The notes under the pieces: generated by a model
What the model was told of the DNA's origin: nothing
What the model saw: the letters and a program-made list of their open reading frames with translations, nothing else
Database searches by the model: none
Position numbers and translations under genes: made by a program
Assembly: GCA_011033025.1 (NCBI GenBank)
Contig: WFMF01000342.1
Location: 1 to 64,000 of the forward strand
Origin: Beroe forskalii
Lineage: Eukaryota > Ctenophora > Nuda > Beroida > Beroidae
Length of the DNA stretch: 64,000 nucleotides
Direction: 5' to 3'
Shown: piece by piece, positions 9,819 through 22,200 of the stretch
Layout of the letters: each line of letters starts with the position of its first letter
Numbering within the stretch: the stretch's first letter is position 1

Positions 9819-12394
9819 ATGGATTTTGATGACTATGACTCGGATGGTTTTTACAAGTACAAATACAGCAACAAAAGCGACCACAACTACCCCGACATCC
9901 TTGCTGAACTAGCGGCCGACTTCTTTCCAATCTTCGTGTACATCTTCCTGATGATACTGGTCGGTTTCCTCTCGGGTCGGTTGAGCATTCTCCCCACCGG
10001 ACGGGGGCGGTCTGTCCTGGCATCCCTGCTCTTCAACATAGCCCTCCCTGCAGGTATCTTCCTCAACATGATCACCATCAAAGTGACCAGTCTCAAGGAC
10101 TCCAAGTGTCTCTATGTCTTCGTGGGTTGCATCATGATAGTCAAGTCTATTCTCTACGTGTTAGTACTGGGCGTGGGGCTGATTATAGTTAGGAAATCTA
10201 CCCTGAGCTGGGCTATAGTCTCTCTGTTCGCCCTGGCAACAGTCCACTCTAACGACTACGGGATAGGGCAGTCCATGCTCCATGTACTGTATGACAACGC
10301 AACCATCATACCCGCTCGACACTTTCCCATGTACATGGACGCTTCCATCCAACTGTCCTACGTTACCTTCATCCCCCTGTCCCTGTTCCTCATGGAAGTG
10401 AAGAGACACAGGGACCTGTCTCTGAAGTGGGGTAAGAGTATCTGCTACGCGTTCCTCACATGCCTCCTCAGACCTATAGTTCTGTCAGCCATCCTCGGGA
10501 TATGCTTCAGGTTTGCGCTGGGAGTCGACAATGACACTGAAACGTCCAAAGCTGCCGTGGGTAACTTCATGAAGTGGCTGGGAGACCGGTTCTTCATGAG
10601 TCTCATCAACACCATCCCCCCGATATACCTGATCTACACGGGCCTGGTCCTGGCAGGGAGTGTCCGGCAGTTCATCTCACCCCGCGAAGTGATGGCCATT
10701 TCAGCTGTTACCATCCTCAAGCTAGGCTTCTCACCCCTCATGATGAAGTTTGTTAACCACAAATTCCTCCCGGCCCCACCTATGTGCAATACCACCAACA
10801 CTAACACCAGTCTACCGGTCATGCTGAATCTCTACGGCACCTTGCCCACATCCCCCATAGTTGTCATTATTGCTGCCCAATACGATCTCCTGCCCCAGAT
10901 ATTTTCATTGATAGTGCTCATGACAACACTAGCATTCGCACCCATAGCAACCTTCTTCCTTTCCCTTAGCTACCTGGACAAAGCAGAGTTATTCAGCCAG
11001 GAGACAGCTAGAGTTATGGACACTGTTACTAAGGGCACTGGGTATGCTACACTGGCACTATCAATCTGGGTGCTGATTGTGCTGTTCTTTCTAAAGAAGT
11101 ACAGGAAAGTCCTGTACTTGTTGCTCCTTGGTCAGATCCTGTGCTTGGCAGCGTATGGTACCCTCACTGGTGCCGTACAAATAGAGGATATAAAGGATGA
11201 CATGTGGAGGAAATCGGTGGCGTTTGGCAAGGCAGTGGCGTGCTGTTTGTTCAGCATGTTGGGTTGCACCTACATCCTCACACTCGGCATTGTAGATAGA
11301 GGCACCCAGCACATGATCAGGGTTATCAACTCTGTCAAGGCGTGGGTCTGGTATATCGTGATGTTGTTAGTGATACCTGTGGGTTTACTAGCCATCACCG
11401 CACTGTCTCCATCACTCTCTCAGACGCCACAACCTAACGATTTTATGTGGGACCTATGTAATAATATTGCCGACCAATTCGTGGCTGTCAAGATATCAAT
11501 ACTGGTGGTAGCACTGATACTTTATACGCTGCCAATGTTTTTCAACTGCTGTTCAGGAGAAAGGGTGAGGCGGACACTGACCAGACTCAGGTATGAGCCT
11601 ATCTTGGAGGAAACGTCCGAAGCTGAACTGTCGACAGCCATGCGGGATTACCACAGGACTAAGATGGGTCGGAACCCCTTGGACCAGGAAACTAGTGACC
11701 GGTGGGAGCTGAGCAGGGGGAATTTTCTGAGGTTTCAGGCTGCGGGGATCATGACCATTATCATGTCCATGGTGACACTTCTAGTGGAAGCCTGGAGTCT
11801 CTGCCTCAAACAAGCGAGTGACAAGTCCGGCTTTGCGGGTCTGGTCGTGTTGTACCAGAACTTGTGGCTGTTCGTGGGACTGGGCATGGCTGTGATATTC
11901 GGTACGCCAGTCACCGAACTACGACAACAGTTGGTCCGAGTGAAGGACGCGATTATGGAGAAGATAGTCCGTGAGGGCAGCGAAGTAAACCTACCCCAGG
12001 TGGAGTGTCTGCCCCCCGAAACGGTGCTGACCTGTCAGCGCTTCGTCAAGTACCACCTGACGGCGTGTATCAGTGCTATCGGCAAGTCTATCGAGGGCAC
12101 GTTCGGGAACTCCTACGACAATGTCTTCACGGGGAGGACCTGGTCACGTGGCTGATTAACGTGGGTCTTGCGGAGGACAGGAGCGAGGGGGAGGAGTACG
12201 GGGCCCGGCTGGTGCTGGGCAGGGTCGTGGCACACATAGACAGGAGGAAACTCTTCTACGATCGGGACTATTTGTATCGTTTTGTGAAGGTGAACATTCC
12301 AACTAGAGACGGGGTGGACAGTATGAGTTCTAGTGCGCTAAGGGACGAGTTTCATGTGTCTAATACCACCAGGGCTATGCCAGATTGGTTCTAA
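9819..12394 (+). CDS. GPR155: GPR155/LYCHOS-like membrane protein with DEP domain, one frame break
   Basis: Single coding exon; ATG in a strong CACCATGG context. About 858 residues after allowing for one break, close to vertebrate GPR155 (about 870). GPR155/LYCHOS is a lysosomal protein fusing a PIN-type transporter fold to a GPCR-like helix bundle and a C-terminal DEP domain, and signals cholesterol to mTORC1. Visible here: an acidic N-terminus, about ten hydrophobic spans to residue 400 with the PIN-like segment LYGTLPTSPIVVIIAAQYD, further spans to about residue 715, then the DEP domain (TCQRFVKYH, then EDLVTWLINVGLAEDRSEG, then DYLYRFV). Within DEP, at GGGG 12131-12134, the frame is broken: the first frame stops at 12155 while the domain continues one base out of phase. 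One G looks missing from a five-G run. The last codons and stop belong to the first unit of the downstream 31-bp minisatellite. Confidence 0.9.
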
Positions 12395-13323
12395 TTCTAC
12401 CAGGGCTATACCAGACTGGTTCTAATACTACCAGGGCTATGCCAGACTGGTTCTAATACTACCAGGGCTATGCCAGACTGGTTTTAATACTACCAGGGCT
12501 ATGCCAGACTGGTTCTAATACTACCAGGGCTATGCCAGACTGGTTCTAATACTACCAGGGCTATGCCAGACTGGTTCTAATACTACCAGGGCTATGCCAG
12601 ACTGGTTCTAATACTACCAGGGCTATGCCAGACTGGTTCTAATACTACCAGGGCTAGGCCCGACTGGTTCTAAGACTATCAGGGCTATGCCAGACTGGTT
12701 CTAATACTACCAGGGCTATGCCAGACTGGTTTTAAGACTACCAGGGCTATGTCAGTCTGGTTCTTATACTACCAGGGCTATGCCAGACTGGTTCTAATAC
12801 TACCAGGGCTATGCCAGACTGGTTCTAATACTACCAGGGCTATGCCAGACTGGTTCTAGTACTACCAGGGCTATGTCAGACTGGTTCTAATACTACCAGG
12901 GCCATGCCAGACTGGTTTTAAGACTACCAGGGCTATGCCAGTCTGGTTCTAATACTACCAGGGCCATGCCAGACTGGTTCTTATACTACCATGGCTATGC
13001 CAGACTGGTTCTAATACTACCAGGCTATGCCAGACTGGTTCTTATACTACCAGGGCTATGCCAGACTGGTTCTTATACTACCAGGGCTATGCCAGACTGG
13101 TTCTAATACTACCAGGGCTATGCCAAACTGGTTCTTATACTACCAGGGCTAGGCCATACTGGTTATAATACTACCTGGGCTATGCCATACTGGTTCGAGT
13201 ACTGCCTGAGCTATGCCGGGCCGGTTCTTAGACTACTAAGGCTATGCTAGACTGGTTCTAAGACTACCTAGGCTATGCCAGACTGGTTCTAATACTACCA
13301 GGGCTATGTAAGACTGGTTCTGA
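12364..13323. repeat. 31-bp minisatellite beginning in the 3' end of the GPR155-like CDS
   Basis: About 31 head-to-tail copies of a 31-bp unit whose core is CAGGGCTATGCCAGACTGGT. Unit 1 supplies the last residues (TTRAMPDWF) and the TAA stop at 12392-12394. Later units carry scattered substitutions (TATGCC to AGGCC or TATGTC) and a few 1-base losses, with more divergence towards the 3' end. The array would be transcribed as the start of the 3' UTR unless cleavage is immediate. Confidence 0.95.
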
Positions 13324-16274
13324 TCCATGTAAGGATATAACAAGAGATTTGTTTTCAATTTCAATGATATGACAAATAGAAGTAGAAGTTTCTCAGATTC
13401 AACATAGAAATGTTCATACTTCAATGATGAATGAATGCACAGCGACTTGAGAGTTTCAGAAATTACGTATTATGGTACATTATGCAATGTTTAATGGTAT
13501 CGTGAATAACTATGTTCTATATTCAGTGAATCATGTTCGTTATTCAATATTCAGTAAGGTTAAATTCAATGCACTAATATCATGAGTTACATTGGATTGA
13601 AAATGTGATCATTGATCACGACTAAACTCCAGTATACGATAAATTTCAATATATGATAGGTTTTTCAATCCCTGCTTATACCACTATGACCATGAAGTCA
13701 AACCGGAGTACCAATTTCACAGTGAAGTGTAAGGGGAGAAAATGACAGGTGGAGACGGGATCGTTTAAGACTTGATTGTTCATGATAATTATCCTATTCT
13801 ATTTCTATGTCACTTGACACATATTTATCTTGAAATTTTGTCTTAACAAAAAGTAACAAGGCGTTTGTCTGTCGTTTGAGTGTTTTGGAACTGAATTCAT
13901 CCAAACAAAGCTGCTAAAACAATGCAACTCGTAGCGCCTTTGTGTCTACCGTCGCCCTTCTGGCCCTTCAGGACCACCCCGAACGTCAAGTTTTATATCT
14001 GGCACCTGTCACTTTGCTTTGACACTTTCCAACTTTGAAACGATTCGTTCAGTATCTCTCATTCTTGTGTGCATTGGACATTGGTTGAGTGTTGTGTGCT
14101 GAGACACGATGTCAGATGAACTGGAGCACGTCAGTCAGGTTCCAGCCAGGCACAAGGTATTGGGTTATCCCGGGAGGTGGGGTTTATGTCATTGTATTAG
14201 AATTACTCATGAAACGACTGAATCTATTGCCCAAAATTTTGTGTTTTTTCATAATTAATGGCAATGGCATGTTTTCTATTGCTTTGACCAAGAGTTTAGT
14301 ATCGAAACTATAGGGGTGTCATTTATACTAAGTTTGTTGACCATGTGTCTTTTCAACATAATGAGTTGTGAAACATGAGCTCTTGGAACAATCAGTAAAA
14401 ATGTACAATATGACGTAAAATCAGCCGAAAAAAGCTTTGTTAGGAGGAAAAGCACGCTGGTAAGTCGTAACTTGATAATCACATCAATCTAAAATAAAGA
14501 GCCTCGAAAACATCTGCGTGCACCTTTAGAAACTCCGTATTACGATATTAAAATGACGATATAAGATATCAATCTTATCAGACTTAGAATCAGCAACGTA
14601 TCTTAACATAGTTTTCACCTCCTGTTGGGCTCCTAATTGATTGTGAGTGAGCTATAAATGGCTCCTATCTCTCGACTGGTACCCGCTCTGCTTGTCCTAA
14701 GTCTTTGTCTCAAGTATTGAAATTAGTAAAGACTTGATGCGGCACCAGACGTAGTGACTGCAGTCGTGTACTTAGTAGTGCTTACACCGGAGCTCTCCTC
14801 TTCATTTCGAGCTGATCTTTTTCCTTATCTCATTGTAAACCAGACGACCGTACTTCTTCCACTTTCTTATCGCGCTATATATGGGGGTCAGGGAACGCTT
14901 CAAACGGGTAAGATTTCACCGTTATTTCAATCGTTCGACACAAAATGATAGTGTTATTGATAAACTTGAAAAAACTTATATTACATTGCCGAACAGTATT
15001 TTTGCTAATGTCAATTGCCATGAAAATTACCATGAAAAAACTTTTCGAGTCAAAGTTGTATGAATATTGCATGTAGTAACTAGGAAATCTTCACATAAAA
15101 TAGTGTCTTATCGGGTCATTTGCCTCTTTGAGACATTTGAGGAGACAAGGTCCTATTTCCCACAATAGGATCTTGTCACCAGCAAATTATGACACCACAA
15201 CTTTCACGGTTGACAGAAAATATAGAAACGGCAAGAATTAAAAAGTCCAATTGTTAGAACCCAGGACAAATTTCTATCAGTCGGCAGGGACCACTCATGA
15301 GCAGTATGAGTAACATGTTCCACATTGATGACACAAGGCTTAGGGCCGAGTATCACTTGACATACCATTCAGAACATGATGTCAAAGTTATGCATTGCAT
15401 TCGACATATCGCTCCAAGAATGCCTTTAATCTTAAAAGCTTCAGGTGACAGCCATTACTATCACTGAAAGCATGTTTTGAATCTTATGCATCATTCGAAA
15501 TACCACTCAAAGCATCCTGAACGTCAAATACGTCAAGTTGAAGTTGACTCATTTGACGTTCAGGAGCTCAAAGTGGCATCAAAATAGCTCAAAGTCAAAG
15601 GTGGTCAAGCAACTGCATCGTTGTTCATCAATCAATAGAAAAACGCTCAAAAGTGCTCACTCCTGAGCAGTTTGGCGCAGACGTTATCAAAATATGTTAC
15701 TTGCAATTGACTTACAATGACTTTCGCGCAAAGCTACGCCTGCATGAGCAGTACTGGTGCGAGTTTTTCAATCGATCAGTTCAATCGATCGATGGACAAT
15801 GATGCTACCGCCTGACAATATTGTACAGATGAAGTCAACTCAGTGGAATTCCAGTACCACATGGGAACTGTTGGAAGTCATTGTTAATCTCACGATGACA
15901 TTATACGCAGAGAGCAAGTAATTGGTGTAAAAGAGTGATGTCATTATTTTGGTTTTGATGTGCGAATTGATGACGTCACGCCATCCAATTTTCGTGGGCG
16001 GGAGAAATGTGTGTGAAATATACCAATCAGCTTTTAGTTTTCATGGAATTATGTGGAGTGTACACATCGTATTGCATCACCTAGCCTGATTAGAGTTAGA
16101 CAAGCCTCATCAACTAGCGTACGTTGAGAATAATACAGATTAGTCAATCTAAACGTTCATTCAGTACCTACTCGGATAAAAATCGTGTGGCTCGGCTGTC
16201 AATTTGTTGTCAGTTCGACTTAAGTAATAGCGTTGTTTTGTGCTGTTCATCTTTGATATCTGAAGCTTAAATTG
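13324..16274. other. Intergenic stretch between the GPR155-like and ferlin genes
   Basis: No ORF with recognisable motifs on either strand. Contains a 51-bp palindrome at 15515-15565 with arms TCCTGAACGTCAAA and TTTGACGTTCAGGA. Otherwise AT-rich and unremarkable. If exon 1 of the ferlin is correctly placed at 16275, the promoter should lie near the 3' end of this stretch, but no core element stands out. Confidence 0.4.
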
Positions 16275-19200
16275 ATGGCTGAAGAAGAAGAAGAAGAGGT
16301 AAGTCAAAAGTTCGTTCTTGAGTTCGTTGTTGTCTTGAACAATCACCAGGAACATGAGGTTCTAAATTCCCTTACAGCCAGGGGGCTTGAGTTTCATATT
16401 TGTTAATTTGGCATCACGATTATATGTTGTTTGCAAACCAGGGACAACCTGCCCGCAATATCGACGATCAAAATTTTCGGTCCTAAAAAGCAATTACTCC
16501 AGTAAGAAAAGAGCTAATCGCCTTAGAAGAATTATGAGCTCATTAGGATCACATCAAATGTTCATGAGCATTTCAAAATTCAGAGAATTATAAAAATGCT
16601 CCAGAATCGACTCTTTAGAGGCAAAGAAATACAGCATTGTTTCGAGTTCATTACAAATCATAGAGTTGCTCAGTTGCTCAAAAGACAGATGTGTATACTG
16701 TAAAGAAGTTGGTTGTAGTTGCTGTTGATGTTGTGTTGGAAGCTAGGGAAAGCTACCGGATGTGTGGAGCAGTTCTCAACATCATCGTAAGGAGATATTG
16801 CACTTTTGCCATTTAATAGTGCCATCTTTTAACAGTCATGGGCTGATAATATGTTGGAGTATTTGTCCTCCTGTATCTTGGGTTAATCGTCTCTAAGTCG
16901 GATGAGCTGTGAACACTGAGAAAATTTAAGAATTCCTTATGGCTACGATAGGTAATGGAAGCAGATAATGTAAGTCGAATCAACCCAAATCCACCCGACC
17001 CTGTCCCCACAAGAAAACCTGCTAGAGCCAAGCAGAACGAAGACGAATCAACCCGAATCAAGGCGAATCAACCTGTTTAAGTCTCCATTCAACCCAAATA
17101 TCAGCTTGAGCTAGATTCATTTTGTTTCGAGCTGATTCGCCAGGATTCGGTTAGGTCAGCGTTAAGTATTTTTGGGTTAATCTGGGTTGACTCGCATTAA
17201 TTTCGGTTAATTTGCCTTGACTTGGTTTGATTCGCTCTTACTGTGCTTGATTCAATTATTGGGGGAAGTGTTTCCGTAGGTTCGGGTTGTTTAGTTTCGC
17301 TTGATTTAGATCATCAGATCAATTCGCCTGAGTTGATCCGCCTTGCTTTCAGTTTCGACCTTCCTGATTATGGTGTGTAAGAAACTCTTTCAGAAACAGG
17401 ATTCCAAAGAGTTGCTTTTGACATCATCAGATCGAGCACTTTGAACATCACTCCCACTCATCAGTGGAGTCCACCGTCCCACACATCATGAGGAGTGGTA
17501 GCTGTCACTGCACGCCTCATGAACTACTGTGTGTGATGGAAGAATGGGAGGGACACGCCTACTTGCTGCCTACTCGCTTACTGGTGTGCAGTTTAGAGAG
17601 CATTGGAGTTAACACTGAATTGTATGTCAACTTGAATAAACTAGTAAATGACCCAGCTTTTGAGGGGACTGAGGCAAAACTTGACGAATTGGTTCATACT
17701 CATCAAACGTAATGCGGGCATCATTTCTAAAGTCTTTCTTAAACCCGATTTCACAACATTCTGTCAACCCTTTGTCCCTAGCCATAACTGATATGGCTAC
17801 GAAAACTAGCCCCCATCGCCATATTTATTTACATGGAAGTGAAGAAGTCATGGAACAACCCAGGAATAAACTATGCTATAAAAGTGGTACCCTCGAAGTT
17901 CTGGTTTATTGAAGGACAAGGCCGTTGATGAAAGTCAACTAGCACATTCCAATACCTCAATACGATATTCCAGGATTAAGAAATCATGAAATGCAGCTTC
18001 AAGATTATTTTCTAATCCTATTTCCAATTTAGTTGCATGCTTTGAAAACACCTTAAGTGTATATTCAAGCATTTATTTCCACAATATTGTTTTTATCTTT
18101 CAAATATCCATTTTATTTCCATTCTTTTGTCACGATGTATACACAAGCCATTATTATATGGAAGATCTATTCATATGATCATTGTCACATATCACATGTG
18201 CTGTGTGAGCTGCGCTGTGACGTACAATGTACTAACACAGCAGGTGCGCTTCACTGTTTGTGTGTCCGTGTGTTTGTGTGTCCGTGTGTTTGTGTGTCCG
18301 TGTGTTTGTGTGTCCGTGTGTTTGTGTGTCCGTGTGTTTGTGTGTCCGTGTGTTTTTGAAGCTTTGTTTGTCTGCGCTAGAAAAGCAATGAGGGAAGGTC
18401 ATCAACTTGTGTAGTACATGTGTGTACTGAAGACAAAGGACCGGCCAGCTCGTCTCTCAGGTCTTTGATGGTTATATTATAAAGGAGCACTTTAGTGTAT
18501 ATATATGTGTTGGGACAAGTCACTAGTGTTTAGAAGGGCGTCACCCGCGGTGGCAATACACACATACCACCGTTCATATACCACTACAGACTCGTGACCA
18601 GGGGGAGTGTTGTTTGCAGCTCACTTACAAATGCTGGAACCAGCATCAACATGAACAACTCCCATTCACCACAGCACTGACATCAACATTCAACAACCTG
18701 CATATGCAGGAAACTGGGATAGGATATGACAACCGAGCTCAAACTACATCGTTTTCTGATTGGATGAATAATTCTCTCATTTTAGTAAATGCTGACCACC
18801 ACAGGGCAGACCAGCATAAGAGAGGAGGGGGTTTTGGAGAGGAAGGGCTATGAAGGATCGAAAGTGGGCTTGTCTAAGCCAATATTAGAGAATTAGATAA
18901 GCACATTTTACACAATGGGATGACACACCTATATATTCTCATTAAAAGCTTTTTAAATCTTAATTTAATACTTAGCCTCTACTCTCATTAAACCGTCATT
19001 ATTTCATCAATCATCATCTTGAAATATAAAAAGAGCAAAAACGTCCTTGTACAAGTAATAATGCGGCATATATGGGTGCCCGCTGCAAGTGAATGGGTTG
19101 TAGCACAAGGTACCCAATAAACCACTTTGAACTTTGTCGTTCTTCTCTGTCTTGTTTGAGTTGTATCGAGTGTGATTGGTAGTAATAATAGAACTGATAG

Positions 19201-22200
19201 GATCATGAAATTAAGTAGGCTTACATCAGTCGCAAACTTCGAGGTGAACAAACCAAACATTGCACCATGAACCATCACAATTTCCAAAGAATCATCAATT
19301 ATGTCAAAATCTGATCAGTTTCGATTCAAGTCCGTTTCATTGTTTCAATTACATAAATTTTCCACGAGGATTCCATTTTAAATATGTAAGAAGACTAGGA
19401 AAATCAATAGTTCAAGTCACAATAGATCTCACGTTCCACCACAGGGAAGGAACAAAGGGGAGGAAGAGGAGGAGGATGACGATGATTCTGACTCGGAAGA
19501 CCCTGACTCCAAGAAGAAGAAGAAAAAGAAGAAGAAGAAGAAGAAGAAAGGAGGGGGAGGTGATGCTCCTGCCACTCAAACAGCTGAGCCAGACGATGGG
19601 TGAGCGTGCATATGTTACTTTTTAGGTACCGCTAATTAAACTATTTTAATATTTGTATTCTGTTATTCTGTTCATAAAACGAATAACACAGATTTGTGAC
19701 ACATCAGACAAAAGCACACAGTCTGTTAAAAGCCTGTAGTCAGTAATATCACTTGTTATCTGCAGCACAGAGAACAGGAACAATTAATGGTTAATTATTT
19801 AATGGAGAGATTAATTCTTGTGAGGAGCCATTAAATACAGCGCCAAAACTCGTCGATTCGTTGATTGAGACCAATGGAATACCAGAAGATCCCTCACCTG
19901 CGTCCAATCAAATTTACCCGATAAGCTATTGAACCGTGAAGTTAATCAAAAGGAGTAAATTAATTTCAATCAAAATATAGAGCAACATCATTACATGGAA
20001 TACATCCCAATAACATCATTCTAGGCCCATACTTTAAATTCATGGATAATGGATTTTTATGATCAGCCAATAAATATCAATAACAAGTATGTTACGTAAC
20101 AACCATTTATTTTGAAGACTTTCAAGTCAGTAGAGTTGAATAGCTGAAAATTATGAACTATGTATGATGTTCATAATATTATGAAACACAAATTATCGAT
20201 TATTTTGCTTTTTTATTCACCTGATCACACTGGTTCTGGGCACAACTGGTTTCTATACCTTCATGTTCAACGTACTAACCTAATCCGACGAGATTAATCC
20301 ATGTCCGGCTAGGGTCAGCCAGGTGTCGAACTAGGAGTCAGCCAAGGGTCACTGTTTCAATTTCAAATGATTGTTTCTCGTTAAGGATACTTGTGAAACA
20401 ATAATTGGTTTCAGTCACTTCTTACACAAGGCATAATATCTTCCACAAGATACCCAGGGTGATCAATGATGTTCGATCTCCATTATTATTGTGAGATATA
20501 GCATTCATGACTAGGTACACTGCACATTGTTGCTTAAAGTGTAAAACTTCTGTGTCTATTTCTAAACATGGCTTTTTGACACACTACGCCGACGAAGGAA
20601 CTTGCAATTTAAGTCATATTGTTAACTGACCTTGTGAACTTGTCACCCAGTGAACTTTATTGTTATTTGTTATCGTTTACTAAAGCTTTGGTTGCACCAT
20701 AGCTCTCGGTTTATCTGAATAGTTTGTTATATTTGCTTGAAGTGTGAGAGAGATAATATGGAACAGGACCCTTGATACTGTCAACAGAACCCCTGATCCT
20801 GTGAAAGGAATTTCCTATCCTGGAAGATGGTGAAGTTGAAGCTCAGGAGCAAGAAATCAGAGGATGGCAAAGAGACAGCGGATGATGGACTCTGGTCTCC
20901 AACCAAGTATGTGAACAATGAAAATATTCAGGAGATTTTTTTGCAGGGTAAATCTAGAAGGTTATATGAAAATGCATCCACATACAATTCAAATTTGAAC
21001 ATCAATGTGCCCGATTATTTGATGACCTATTTAGTATAAAAAACTCGCCATAGTCATACATGCTCAATTTTATAAACCTTTTCAAGTTTAAAATAGCTGT
21101 TATAGGTGCTCCTAGCTTTGCCCTCAGGATGAACAATCACGTTATCAAACATAGGTGGAATTTCTCACATTTTATCAGCTGGCACGAAGCTCATCCGTAT
21201 TTGAGTTTTGTTCCAATGTGAATTTATAACCAAAATGCCAGCTTTAAAAATAAACGAAACAATGATTTTTTTGTGAAACCTTGATTCAAAGCACATTATT
21301 CGGCTTTATTTCATAAATGAAAACTAATTTTTTGATGGTTGCAAACGATCACAGAAATTCCCCTATTTTTACAACACAACACCTGGCTGACCCCGTCTGT
21401 TATTCTTATTCGAGTTAATTCTCTAATTGGCTTATTACGTTGAAGTTTTCATTATATTCTGCCGAGCACTTTGCACGGCTATTCTCAGTCTCATTGAAGG
21501 TTTAAGTTCATTGTTTGATTTCGTTCTTGTATCTTTGTTGAATTTCCGCTTGTTTGTTTGCAAAAAAATACAAAAAAATAAGAATAATATTCTTACACTT
21601 CTCATTGATTCTGTTCAGATTTATCTAGATTCTAGATAAATGTATCATTAATTAATGTTACTTACTGAATATCATGGTATCAATGAACAGGTGTCCACTA
21701 AGAGCTGGTGCAATAATGTTTAATCTGAAACATCCTTCTGAAAGGGAAACACCCATGAAGACAAATCGAATCCTTATAAAGAATCGGAAGATCCATTCGT
21801 TATTAATAAGTGACAAGAGTTTTATCATTTCACATTCCGAACATAGTGGTCGAAATAACTTCTCGGTATCTGTCATTATTCATTAGTTTTTTAGTGACTT
21901 AGGGCCGGATTACACAACCGTTTAAGGTCGACCTTTAGCCCTAGGTGCTCCTTAAAACGGTCCAAACTGCAGTTTAAGGTCCACCTTAAAATTCCGTATT
22001 ACCCAATGTGCTCCTTTAAGGCGATTTTAAGGTGCTCCTTAGCGAGTTAGGTCGACCTTAAAATTCCCGAAAAATCAGTATTACCCAATCTACCTCGTCC
22101 TTAAATTGGTCCTTTAGCTGCTCCTTAAACGGCGAATTTTTAAGGTACCTCCAGCTCGTCCTTAAAACCAGTAGGTGCTCCTTAAACCACACGTTATATG

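Noticed and set aside
5545-12150. Programmed ribosomal frameshifting as the cause of the breaks
   Set aside because: No slippery heptamer plus pseudoknot is apparent, the shifts lie within folded domains, and four unrelated sites all at G runs fit consensus error better.
12364-13323. CRISPR array
   Set aside because: The 31-bp units are head-to-tail without unique spacers and the genome is eukaryotic; the same holds for the 17-, 24- and 27-bp arrays.
17464-17912. Two adjacent plus-strand ORFs (82 and 66 residues) in ferlin intron 1
   Set aside because: No recognisable domain, no splice or start context, and composition like the flanks.
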